A stretch of DNA of 37,937 nt from an uncultured Verrucomicrobiales bacterium (GTDB taxonomy: Bacteria; Verrucomicrobiota; Verrucomicrobiia; Limisphaerales; Palsa-1400). The first letter of the stretch is position 1. Each line of letters starts with the position of its first letter. The translations under genes were made by a program, and so were the position numbers. Shown piece after piece: positions 18,348 through 25,262 of the stretch. Below the pieces are notes generated by a model, which ran no database searches, had not been told where the DNA came from, and saw only the letters and a list, made by a program, of their open reading frames with translations. Location: the NCBI GenBank assembly GCA_903898185.1, contig CAIUEN010000438.1, positions 1 through 37,937 on the forward strand, read 5' to 3'.

Positions 18348-18376
18348 AATATAATTAAAAGCCCCACCCATTGCAA
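18348..18376 (-). promoter_or_regulatory. Candidate sigma-70-type promoter for the ribosomal protein cluster
   Basis: On the minus strand, a -35-like TTGCAA (18371-18376) is separated by exactly 17 bases from a -10-like TATATT (18348-18353). The predicted start would be about 40 bases upstream of the rpsL ATG. It is the best promoter match I found in the AT-rich segment before the cluster. No transcript data are available. Confidence 0.5.
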
Positions 18377-18700
18377 CAAGTATTTAAAAAAACTTTGCTT
18401 CAATAGTGGGCAAAAACCCCTGACTCTCCCTCGCGTCACCTTCTTCACAGGCATCCACGTTGAGAGCCAAAGCGCAATTCGATTCACCGACCCCAAGCCC
18501 AATTCATTGAGACTCAAAGTCTTCCGTATTGGCGAACCGCTTTTTCCTAAACCGCCCGAGCCTAAGACCTCAAGGGCGGACGGTTAATATGATAGAATCA
18601 CAGACAGAGCGCAAGAGGAAATTCTTAAAAACTTGATGGCCGATGCATTTTATTAAACTTACAGAGTTCCCAGCGGGATATTCATGCTGCTTTCACTAAT
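18377..18700. other. Intergenic stretch upstream of rpsL without a recognised gene
   Basis: Between the rpsL promoter and the palindromes beside the HAD gene I find no convincing open frame. One inverted repeat is present (CCGCCC at 18552-18557 and GGGCGG at 18574-18579), without a T-run of terminator quality. The stretch may hold upstream promoter elements for the highly expressed ribosomal cluster, but nothing specific can be assigned. Confidence 0.5.
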
Positions 18701-18713
18701 CCGCAAGATGCGG
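18701..18713. repeat. Short palindrome with AGA loop
   Basis: CCGCA and TGCGG flank a central AGA. The stem is only five pairs, so alone it is weak. It lies 19 bases from a longer palindrome of the same stem-AGA-stem form (18732-18754), which makes it a possible member of the same REP-like family. Confidence 0.35.
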
Positions 18714-18731
18714 GTGTAACCGCCCAGACCG

Positions 18732-18754
18732 AGAACAGGCGAGACGCCTGTTCT
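18732..18754. repeat. REP-like palindrome overlapping the end of the HAD gene
   Basis: A perfect 10-bp stem (AGAACAGGCG / CGCCTGTTCT) encloses the loop AGA and is followed by ACCT. It overlaps the stop codon of the minus-strand HAD gene. A related copy with one mismatch lies at 31836-31859, with the same ACAGGC core and the same CTACCT 3' flank. No T-run follows on either strand, so it is not a classic terminator. Confidence 0.6.
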
Positions 18755-19523
18755 ACCTTAAGAAATGCTCCAGTCCATCGGCAACTCCGTGACCTTGCGA
18801 AAACGAGCTGATATAGCCGTTTTGGTTGCGAACGGTGGCTTTAACGGTGTCAATCGCGTTGTGCGGGGCAACCAGGTAATGGGCATACTGGCGCGAAAGC
18901 ATCGGCAGGTCGTTCAGGTGATCGCCAGCAGCAAAGGTATGATTGCTGCCGATGCCGTGGCGGCCTCCGATTTCGGCGAGCGCGCTGCCCTTGTTGAAAG
19001 CGTCGTGGCTGAACCGGGCATAAACGTCATTGCGGACAACTGTCAAATGAGGCACCGTTTCGCAGTAGGTATTGAGATACTCGTGAATTTTGTCCGCGTC
19101 GGCCAGTTTGTCGGCAATAAAGCAGAATGGTGAAAAGACATCGTCGTAAATAATCGCCGGGAAACGCTTGTGAACCCAGGCGGCCAGGGCGTGCAAGTCG
19201 CCTCGCACCCGACGGAACAGCTCGGCGTGCGCGCGCGTGCAAGCGTCATTCCATTCAGTGTGAGGAATGTATTCGTTGTTCTTCCGCATGTAGATTTCAC
19301 GTTCGACCAAGACGAGGTAGTCTGGCTTGACCGACAGATGCGAACGCCCCAGTGTTTCGAGCAAGCTTGAGAGATCGCGTCCGGTATTGATCACCCATCT
19401 GACCCCTTGGGCCTGGAGGTTGGCCAGCATCTCCTGCAATTTGCGCGGCACGGGCGGATTCTCAAATTCAGCAAAGAGCGTTCCGTCAAAATCGGTCGAA
19501 ATCAGTTTTATGGGCAAAGACAT
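18753..19523 (-). CDS. HAD-superfamily (Cof/IIB-type) phosphatase
   Basis: The 256-residue protein has the four HAD motifs: nucleophile and acid in STDFDGTLF (Asp11 and Asp13), motif II Thr in VINTGRDL, motif III Lys in FNKGSALAEI and motif IV Asp pair in AAGDHLNDLPML. The long segment between motifs II and III (about residues 75-180) corresponds to a type II cap, as in Cof-like and sucrose-phosphate-phosphatase-like enzymes that hydrolyse sugar or cofactor phosphates. The substrate cannot be told from sequence. It is transcribed away from the plus-strand genes that follow and has no obvious operon partner. Its stop codon lies inside a palindrome. Confidence 0.85.
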   Translation of the reverse strand: MSLPIKLISTDFDGTLFAEFENPPVPRKLQEMLANLQAQGVRWVINTGRDLSSLLETLGRSHLSVKPDYLVLVEREIYMRKNNEYIPHTEWNDACTRAHAELFRRVRGDLHALAAWVHKRFPAIIYDDVFSPFCFIADKLADADKIHEYLNTYCETVPHLTVVRNDVYARFSHDAFNKGSALAEIGGRHGIGSNHTFAAGDHLNDLPMLSRQYAHYLVAPHNAIDTVKATVRNQNGYISSFSQGHGVADGLEHFLR

Positions 19524-19674
19524 CCAGACATGAAGAAACTATAGCTTGAGCAGACTGGCAAATAGAAATCGTGAAGAGATCGAAATCAACTTTGAACTTT
19601 CAACTCTCATCCGCCCGCGCATAGACTGGCAGCCGCACAGAGCGGTATGCAACCTCTCAAAAACGAATCTCAAC

Positions 19675-19956
19675 ATGAAATCCTCTTACGAACTCGCAAT
19701 GGAACGTCTGGCGAAAACCTCGCCCACGGTCAAAGTCACTGCCGCGCAAAAAACAGAACTGGCCGAACTCGAATCTCTTTACGCCGCCAAGATCGCCGAG
19801 CGGGACATTTTCCTCAAAAGTGAACTGGCAAAAGCCGTTGAAAAACAGGACCTTCCGGCTTACCAACAGATCGAAAAACAGATGGTCAGCGATCGCAAAT
19901 CGTTCCAAGCTGAACTCGAAGAAAAGAAAGACAGCGTAAGACAGCGAAATGTCTGA
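19675..19956 (+). CDS. Small coiled-coil-like conserved hypothetical protein
   Basis: The start at the ATG at 19675 gives 93 residues beginning MKSSYELAMERLAKTSP. An upstream in-frame start exists but encodes atypical sequence. The protein is mostly charged and helical in character, rich in Ala, Glu, Lys and Gln, with heptad-like runs (AELESLYAAKIAERDIFLKS), no signal peptide and no membrane segment. From memory it resembles short proteins of unknown function found in Verrucomicrobia genomes, but I cannot confirm this. It precedes the comB-like gene by about 260 bases containing two hairpins. I assign no function. Confidence 0.65.
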   Translation: MKSSYELAMERLAKTSPTVKVTAAQKTELAELESLYAAKIAERDIFLKSELAKAVEKQDLPAYQQIEKQMVSDRKSFQAELEEKKDSVRQRNV

Positions 19957-20101
19957 AACTGATAGTTGCTGCCAACTGACGGCAGCGGCCAGCAATTCTC
20001 ATTTTGAGCAAGGAAGGGGAAAAACGCTGATCTGCCTGCGCACGAAGTTTCCGACTCCCTGCGGAGCCAGAGGCACCGCAACAGTCAGCACAATAATCAT
20101 T

Positions 20102-20141
20102 GCACCTCGATAACGAGGTGCTGGCAGACCAGAGGTCTGCC
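20102..20141. repeat. Tandem palindromes upstream of the comB-like gene
   Basis: Two perfect hairpins lie one base apart. The first pairs GCACCTCG with CGAGGTGC around ATAA (20102-20121). The second pairs GGCAGACC with GGTCTGCC around AGA (20123-20141) and is followed by CCACA. The second has a near-identical relative inside rimO (21117-21133, same CCCCACA 3' flank). This points to a dispersed REP-like family rather than a gene-specific regulator. Confidence 0.6.
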
Positions 20142-20215
20142 CCACATAATGAGAACTGCTGGGTAGCGGCTGATATCCATATCCCAATTTGCTCAGCCCG
20201 GCTACACTTTTGGTG

Positions 20216-20986
20216 ATGGAACCAACTTTAGAGGTAACCTTTACGCCTGCGGATTTTGAAACGCTTCGCGGACGCGATTTGTCGCGCACGATATGCGTGA
20301 CATTCGATATTCTCCGGGCAACTACCAGCATGGTGACGGCGCTGGCGAACGGCGCTGCCCGGATTCTTCCGGTCCAGGAAATCGCCCAAGCGCTGGCATT
20401 GAAAGAGCGGCATCCCGAGGCGCTTCTGGCTGGCGAACGCCATGGATTGCGCATTCGCGCTTCCCAGACCGGTGGCACTGATTTTGATTTCGGCAATTCG
20501 CCACGCGAGTTCACAGCAGACCGCGTTCGAGGCATGACGATCATCATGACTACCACCAACGGCACACGCGCGCTCCAATCGTGTATCGGGGCAAAGTTGG
20601 TGTTTGCCGGGTCGTTTCTAAATATGGACGCCTTGATCACAACGCTCAAATCCACTCCGCTATCGCATCTGGTGATCGTTGGCGCGGGCACATTTGAAGA
20701 GGCTGCCTACGAAGACACCCTGGCAGCCGGAATGTTGTGCGACGCGCTTTGGGATCGCTTCGCCGAAAGTCAGATTGTCGATTCAGCCCGCATCGCGAGA
20801 GAGATTTTCCGGCGACATCACTCCGATATTCTGGGAGGGCTTGCGCGCGCTCGCAATGGACGGCGCTTGCTCGAAAAGCCCGAACTGCGGGATGACGTCG
20901 CTTTTTGCGCCCGTTTGAATGTTTGCCAATTCACCGCTGAACTTCGCGATGGAGCAGTCAGAATTCCGTCCGCACCTGCCCTGTAG
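20216..20986 (+). CDS. comB: ComB-like 2-phosphosulfolactate phosphatase family protein
   Basis: ComB (EC 3.1.3.71) hydrolyses 2-phospho-3-sulfolactate to 3-sulfolactate, a step first described in coenzyme M synthesis; the family is also widespread in bacteria that do not make coenzyme M. The chosen ATG gives 256 residues starting MEPTLEVTFTPADF; a TTG nine codons upstream is possible. Family hallmarks are VTFDILRATTSMVTALANGA, the GERHGL stretch, FDFGNSP, TTTNGTRAL and a late GAGTFEEAAYEDTLAAG. No comA or comC lies nearby, so the physiological substrate is uncertain. rimO follows after 53 bases on the same strand. Confidence 0.82.
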   Translation: MEPTLEVTFTPADFETLRGRDLSRTICVTFDILRATTSMVTALANGAARILPVQEIAQALALKERHPEALLAGERHGLRIRASQTGGTDFDFGNSPREFTADRVRGMTIIMTTTNGTRALQSCIGAKLVFAGSFLNMDALITTLKSTPLSHLVIVGAGTFEEAAYEDTLAAGMLCDALWDRFAESQIVDSARIAREIFRRHHSDILGGLARARNGRRLLEKPELRDDVAFCARLNVCQFTAELRDGAVRIPSAPAL

Positions 20987-21039
20987 CAAAAGACCATTGG
21001 CCTGGGTGAATCCGTTCACAAGCTGTCCGATATTTTACA

Positions 21040-22800
21040 ATGAAACACAGTAACCAAACGCCCAAGGATACTCTAAAGTCGGTTGGCGTCCACGGAACCG
21101 GAGTCTCAGGGAACCTGCAGACCGGAGGTCTGCCCCACAAGACAGCGACTTTACCGCCCCCCAGCCAAACGCCCCAATCGACACGCGTCGGTCTAATCTC
21201 CCTCGGCTGCGCCAAGAATTTGGTCGATGGAGAACTGATGCTAGGGGCGCTTTTGAATGACGGCATCCAAATCGTCAGCGACCCCGCGCTGGCCGACGTG
21301 GTGATTGTCAATACCTGCTCGTTCATCGATTCGGCGCAGGAGGAGAGCGTTGATGCCATTCTCGAATCAGCCGAGGCTCGCCGACAAACAAACCCCGGCC
21401 AGGCGCTGGTCGTCGCAGGCTGCCTGCCGCAACGTTTTCGCGAAGAGTTGGTCAAACTGCTGCCTGAAGTTGATGCCTTTGCGGGGATAGACCAAGTTCC
21501 AAGAATGGCAGGCATTATCCGCGAGGCGCTCGCGAGACGCAAGGAGATCGCCCAGTCTGAACGCCCCGCGCAGGCTACCGGACGGAAACGCAAGGTCATG
21601 GAGCGGATTTCGCACCTTCAGAAGGACACACCATTCACACCGATCGTCAAACCGGCAGCGCCGCTCTTTGAAGTCAACCAGCGCCCGACCTTCATTCCCG
21701 ATTTTGCAATGCCACGATTGCGATTGACACCATCGCATCTGGCCTATGTCAAAATTGCCGAGGGATGCAACCATCCATGCAGCTTTTGCATCATCCCGCA
21801 GATTCGCGGATCCCACCGCAGTCGGCCCCAGGCGGACATCGTAGCCGAGGCCAGACAGTTGATTGAGCAGGGTGTCAAGGAGCTGAACCTGATCTCGCAG
21901 GATTCGACCTACTACGGGATGGACCTCCGCGCCAGTGCCAGCCGCGCCATTTCATCACCCGAGAAGTTTTCGGCCACAACCAAAGCGCTGCCCGGAGGAG
22001 CGGCTACTCTCAGCAGTTTGATTGAGGAACTCAATGCGCTCCCGGGGAATTTCTGGATTCGACTCCTCTATACACATCCCGCGCATTGGACAGATGATCT
22101 GATCCGCGCCATTGAGCGGTCACCGAAGGTGGCCCGCTACATTGACATGCCACTGCAACACATTCACCCGGCAATGCTCGAACGGATGCGCCGCGAAACC
22201 TCACGCGAATACATCATCGATCTGATCGCACGGATTCGCGCGGGCATTCCAGGAATCGCCTTGCGCACAACGTTCATCGTCGGTTTCCCGGGCGAAACTG
22301 ACGAGGCGTTTGAATCACTACTGGATTTCATGCGCGAAACGCGCTTCGAGCGCGCGGGCGTTTTCGCTTACTCGCGCGAAGAAGGGACGCGCGCGGGCAA
22401 AATGGAGTCCCAGGTGCCGGACCGCGTCAAGAAACAGCGCCAGAAACGCGCGATGATCGAGCAACGCAAGATTGCACGCGCCGTCGCGGCGGCTTCATTG
22501 GGCCGCACCATGCGCGTTTTGATCGAACGTCCCGCCGGTTCGCGTGACCTGGAAAACGCCGGGATCAGTTCGTGGGAGCATGGCCTGATCCGACAGTCGG
22601 AAAAAGCGCAGGCAGTTCTTGAAACCTCATGCCTGATCGCTCGTGGTGAAGCCGACGCGCCGGATATCGACGGCCGCGTTTATGTGAAAGGCAAAGCTCC
22701 AATCGGACATTTTGCCGAAGTCAAAATCATCGGCCACACCGACTACGATCTGCTGGCTGAAGTAAAAACGACCACTTCAATTGGGACGCGGCAAGTTTAA
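21040..22800 (+). CDS. rimO: Ribosomal protein S12 methylthiotransferase RimO, with extra N-terminal sequence and inserts
   Basis: RimO is a radical-SAM enzyme that adds a methylthio group to the conserved Asp of S12. Three Cys of the N-terminal UPF0004 domain (Cys57, Cys93, Cys128) and the radical-SAM CX3CX2C (Cys243, Cys247, Cys250 in EGCNHPCSFCIIPQIRGSHR) are present, followed by the TIM-barrel core (LYTHPAHW, DMPLQHIHPAMLERMRR) and a C-terminal TRAM domain. The length of 586 residues far exceeds the usual 430-450. The surplus is about 48 N-terminal residues, an insert of about 30 residues after YYGMDLRA, and extra sequence before the TRAM domain. No in-frame ATG, GTG or TTG exists near the core start, so the extension, which contains a REP-like palindrome, seems to be translated. 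Confidence 0.93.
   Translation: MKHSNQTPKDTLKSVGVHGTGVSGNLQTGGLPHKTATLPPPSQTPQSTRVGLISLGCAKNLVDGELMLGALLNDGIQIVSDPALADVVIVNTCSFIDSAQEESVDAILESAEARRQTNPGQALVVAGCLPQRFREELVKLLPEVDAFAGIDQVPRMAGIIREALARRKEIAQSERPAQATGRKRKVMERISHLQKDTPFTPIVKPAAPLFEVNQRPTFIPDFAMPRLRLTPSHLAYVKIAEGCNHPCSFCIIPQIRGSHRSRPQADIVAEARQLIEQGVKELNLISQDSTYYGMDLRASASRAISSPEKFSATTKALPGGAATLSSLIEELNALPGNFWIRLLYTHPAHWTDDLIRAIERSPKVARYIDMPLQHIHPAMLERMRRETSREYIIDLIARIRAGIPGIALRTTFIVGFPGETDEAFESLLDFMRETRFERAGVFAYSREEGTRAGKMESQVPDRVKKQRQKRAMIEQRKIARAVAAASLGRTMRVLIERPAGSRDLENAGISSWEHGLIRQSEKAQAVLETSCLIARGEADAPDIDGRVYVKGKAPIGHFAEVKIIGHTDYDLLAEVKTTTSIGTRQV
21117..21133. repeat. REP-like palindrome inside the 5' end of rimO
   Basis: GCAGACC and GGTCTGC flank a GGA loop and are followed by CCCCACA. 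Stem and flank match the element at 20123-20141 almost base for base. It is read through in the rimO frame as part of the atypical N-terminal extension (about residues 26-33), upstream of the conserved RimO core. Confidence 0.6.
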
Positions 22801-22951
22801 ACAAGAAATGGTTAAGATTTGGCAAATGCGGTGAAGCTTTCCAAGACAGTATTCGTCAAGACTATGAATGAACATTGGGTTAATGGTGTGATACCGGTGC
22901 GTCTGCTGTCCGGCGCTTGGATTGTCGCAGTTGGTTCAATAATTCGATTTT

Positions 22952-23281
22952 ATGAAGTTAACCGCTATCTGCGTAAGTGTTTTTTCTCTGGCCGCCGCGA
23001 CCGCGACGCTGTCCGCCGCCGATGCCAAGGTGAGCTATGAAACCCTTTGCGCCAAATGTCATGGGGCTGATGGCAAAGGTGCCACCACCATGGGCAAAAA
23101 GACTGGTGCCAAAGACTGGACCGACCCTAAAGTTCAAGCCGAGCTCAAGGACGAAACATTGACCAAAGCCATCAAGGAAGGCGTCAAAGATGGCGACAAG
23201 AGCAAAATGAAGGCATACGCCGATCTCTCGGATGGCGAAGTGAAAGCCTTTGTCGATTATATCCGTGCGTTCAAGAAGTAA
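22952..23281 (+). CDS. Periplasmic monohaem cytochrome c (first of a tandem pair)
   Basis: The 109-residue protein has a Sec signal peptide (MKLTAICVSVFSLAAATATL, cleavage probably after LSAADA-like residues 21-23) and one c-type haem site, CAKCH, at about residue 33. A Met within SKMKAY is a candidate sixth haem ligand. It resembles class I cytochromes c that shuttle electrons in the periplasm. The next gene is a clear paralogue, and both precede the multihaem genes on the same strand. It is probably an electron carrier for that system, which is inference from context. Confidence 0.88.
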   Translation: MKLTAICVSVFSLAAATATLSAADAKVSYETLCAKCHGADGKGATTMGKKTGAKDWTDPKVQAELKDETLTKAIKEGVKDGDKSKMKAYADLSDGEVKAFVDYIRAFKK

Positions 23282-23355
23282 CCCTTTTTCCGTACTTCAG
23301 CCAGCTTAAGAAGGCAGGTTGGATATTGGATGATTTGAAAATATTACCTGATCAA

Positions 23356-23688
23356 ATGAAAAAGACTTTCTTTCTGGCGGTTGCGCTACTGGCCACTGCT
23401 TTCACCAGCAATGCCGCTGACGTGAAGGCAAATTGGGATCAGCACTGCGCCAAGTGCCACAGTGCCGACGGCAAAGGCCAAACTGCCATGGGCAAGAAGC
23501 TCAAGGCAAAGGATTACTCCGACGCCAAGGTTCAGGACGCTCTCAAGGATGAAGAACTTCTGAAAGCCATTGTCGAAGGCGTCAAAGATAAGGAGACAGG
23601 CAAAGGCCTCATGAGAGGCTATGGCGACGTGTTTACTGCGGACGAAAACAAAGCGTTCGTGCCATTTATTCGAGCTTTTAAGAAATAG
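23356..23688 (+). CDS. Periplasmic monohaem cytochrome c (second of a tandem pair)
   Basis: The start at the ATG at 23356 gives 110 residues with a good signal peptide (MKKTFFLAVALLATAFTSNA). An upstream in-frame start would place ten polar residues before it. The single haem site is CAKCH. Much of the mature protein aligns with the preceding gene (ADGKG, MGKK, AKD, KVQ, LKDE, KAI, EGVKD, FIRAFKK), so the two arose by tandem duplication. A Met in GLMRGYGD may be the axial ligand. It lies 74 bases after its partner and about 100 before the NapC/NirT-like gene. Confidence 0.88.
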   Translation: MKKTFFLAVALLATAFTSNAADVKANWDQHCAKCHSADGKGQTAMGKKLKAKDYSDAKVQDALKDEELLKAIVEGVKDKETGKGLMRGYGDVFTADENKAFVPFIRAFKK

Positions 23689-23789
23689 CCGGGGCTTCAC
23701 CCCGCAGGAGATAGGATTTCCTTGCGGACATTCGTAGCGGAATTGGGGTGTGCCGCGCCGGTGAATTAAGAAAGCTTCCTTTTTTCCTT

Positions 23790-24170
23790 ATGTCATCCGA
23801 AATATCCACCCCGGATTCCCGTCCATCGTTTTATTCCTCATTTCGTAACTGGTTGAGCCTGATTGGATTAGCAATCATGCTCGGCAGTTTGTTTTCGTTT
23901 TTGCTCCTCTTTTTGCTGGATTCGATGGGCCGTTCGTCCAATCCTTATGTTGGAGTGCTCACTTACCTGATCGCTCCGATGTTCCTGATGGGCGGCTTGG
24001 GCTTGGCCTTGCTCGGTGGTTTCTTGCGACATCGCAAGTTTATCAAAACCCACGGCTCGGTGCCATTGAAGATTGATCTTTCCCGTCGAACCGACCGCCG
24101 GATCATGCTGATTTTCGTTCCATCGGCAATATTTTTCCTGCTGGTTTCGGCTGTGGGCGTCTATCATTAA
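23790..24170 (+). CDS. Membrane-anchor half of a NapC/NirT-like multihaem cytochrome, cut by an in-frame stop
   Basis: From the ATG at 23790 the frame encodes 126 residues with three hydrophobic segments (about 20-45, 55-75 and 105-122) and no haem site. It ends SAVGVYH at a TAA (24168-24170). The same frame continues on the other side with YHYTESVQFCGQACH, which is how the anchor joins the first haem site in this family as I remember it. I therefore read this as the N-terminal part of one 490-codon gene (23790-25262), broken by a single nonsense codon. A membrane protein of its own is the less likely alternative. An upstream start at 23748 is possible but lacks support. Confidence 0.7.
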   Translation: MSSEISTPDSRPSFYSSFRNWLSLIGLAIMLGSLFSFLLLFLLDSMGRSSNPYVGVLTYLIAPMFLMGGLGLALLGGFLRHRKFIKTHGSVPLKIDLSRRTDRRIMLIFVPSAIFFLLVSAVGVYH

Positions 24171-24188
24171 TATCACTACACAGAATCT

Positions 24189-25262
24189 GTGCAGTTCTGC
24201 GGTCAGGCATGTCACGAGGTTATGCAACCGGAGATGGCCACCCACCAACACTCCTCACATGCCCGCATCGCGTGCAGTGAATGTCATATCGGCCCAGGAG
24301 CAACGTGGTATGTCAGATCGAAGCTCTCAGGCGCCTACCAGGTTTATGCCGTCATGGCCAACAAGTTTCCCCGTCCAATACCGACACCCGTCAAGAATCT
24401 TCGCCCCGCCCAAGAAACCTGCGAACAATGCCACTGGCCCAGGAAATTCATCGGCAACCTCGATCGAACTTACGATTATTACCAGGGTGACGAGACTAAC
24501 ACTCCTTTCTCGGTTCGGCTAATCCTGAAGGTGGGCGGAGCCGACTCCTCGCGTGGATTAGTCGGCGGAATTCATTGGCATGTGAATCCCGGACGTTCGA
24601 TTGACTACATCGCCAGCGACGAAAGCCGCCAGACAATTCCATGGGTTCGCGTCACCGATGCCCAAGGCAATGTGACCGAGTATCGCACACCAAAGTTCAC
24701 CAATGAAGCCAGCGCTTCAACCATCCGGAAGATGGATTGCATGGACTGCCATAATCGTCCGGCTCACAAATACGAGTCGCCAGCCAAAGCCGTGAACATG
24801 GCGATGTCTGTAGGCAGCATTGATACCTCCCTGGGTTACGTTAAAACCAACGCCGTTTATGCCCTGACCCAGACCTATGCCACCCAGGAAGAGGGTGTCA
24901 AAAAGATCGCCTCGTTCCTGACAGAACGCTACCCCGGCAAGCGGATCGAAGGCACCATCGCTGCTATCCAAGGCATTTTCACCAACAATTTCTTCCCTGA
25001 GATGAAGGCAAGTTGGAAAAGCTACCCCGATAACATCGGCCACAAGGATTGGCCCGGATGTTTCCGTTGTCATGATGGAAACCACAAGACTGCGGACAAG
25101 AAACTGGCCATCAAAGCCAGCGACTGCAACACTTGCCACACCATTATTTCTCAGGGCAGCGGAGCGCAACTTGATCAATTGACAACCGGTGGCCAGGAAT
25201 TCAAACATCCCGGCGGAGAGTTTGATTCATCGTGCATTGATTGCCACGGAGGGGGGCAATAA
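24189..25262 (+). CDS. Seven-haem NapC/NirT-like cytochrome c, C-terminal part after the in-frame stop
   Basis: The frame is open from 24171, and the first usable start is a GTG at 24189. It carries seven c-type haem sites: one CX3CH (CGQACH) and six CX2CH (CSECH, CEQCH, CMDCH, CFRCH, CNTCH, CIDCH). Such proteins are normally anchored in the inner membrane and pass electrons from quinol to periplasmic partners. Starting at the GTG, the product would have no signal peptide or membrane anchor, so its haems could not be attached. The anchor is encoded in the same frame just upstream (23790-24170). Its stop codon overlaps the next start (TAATG), so the two genes are coupled. It is either part of a pseudogene, a read-through gene or a sequencing error. 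Confidence 0.8.
   Translation: MQFCGQACHEVMQPEMATHQHSSHARIACSECHIGPGATWYVRSKLSGAYQVYAVMANKFPRPIPTPVKNLRPAQETCEQCHWPRKFIGNLDRTYDYYQGDETNTPFSVRLILKVGGADSSRGLVGGIHWHVNPGRSIDYIASDESRQTIPWVRVTDAQGNVTEYRTPKFTNEASASTIRKMDCMDCHNRPAHKYESPAKAVNMAMSVGSIDTSLGYVKTNAVYALTQTYATQEEGVKKIASFLTERYPGKRIEGTIAAIQGIFTNNFFPEMKASWKSYPDNIGHKDWPGCFRCHDGNHKTADKKLAIKASDCNTCHTIISQGSGAQLDQLTTGGQEFKHPGGEFDSSCIDCHGGGQ

Noticed and set aside
23690-23704. Five-pair hairpin after the second monohaem cytochrome as a terminator
   Set aside because: Short stem and no T-run. The downstream cytochrome genes probably belong to the same transcript.
24189-25262. Assignment of the seven-haem protein as NrfH or a nitrite reductase subunit
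   Set aside because: The haem number, the CX3CH first site and the absence of an NrfA-like catalytic gene do not fit. A general NapC/NirT-like label is safer.
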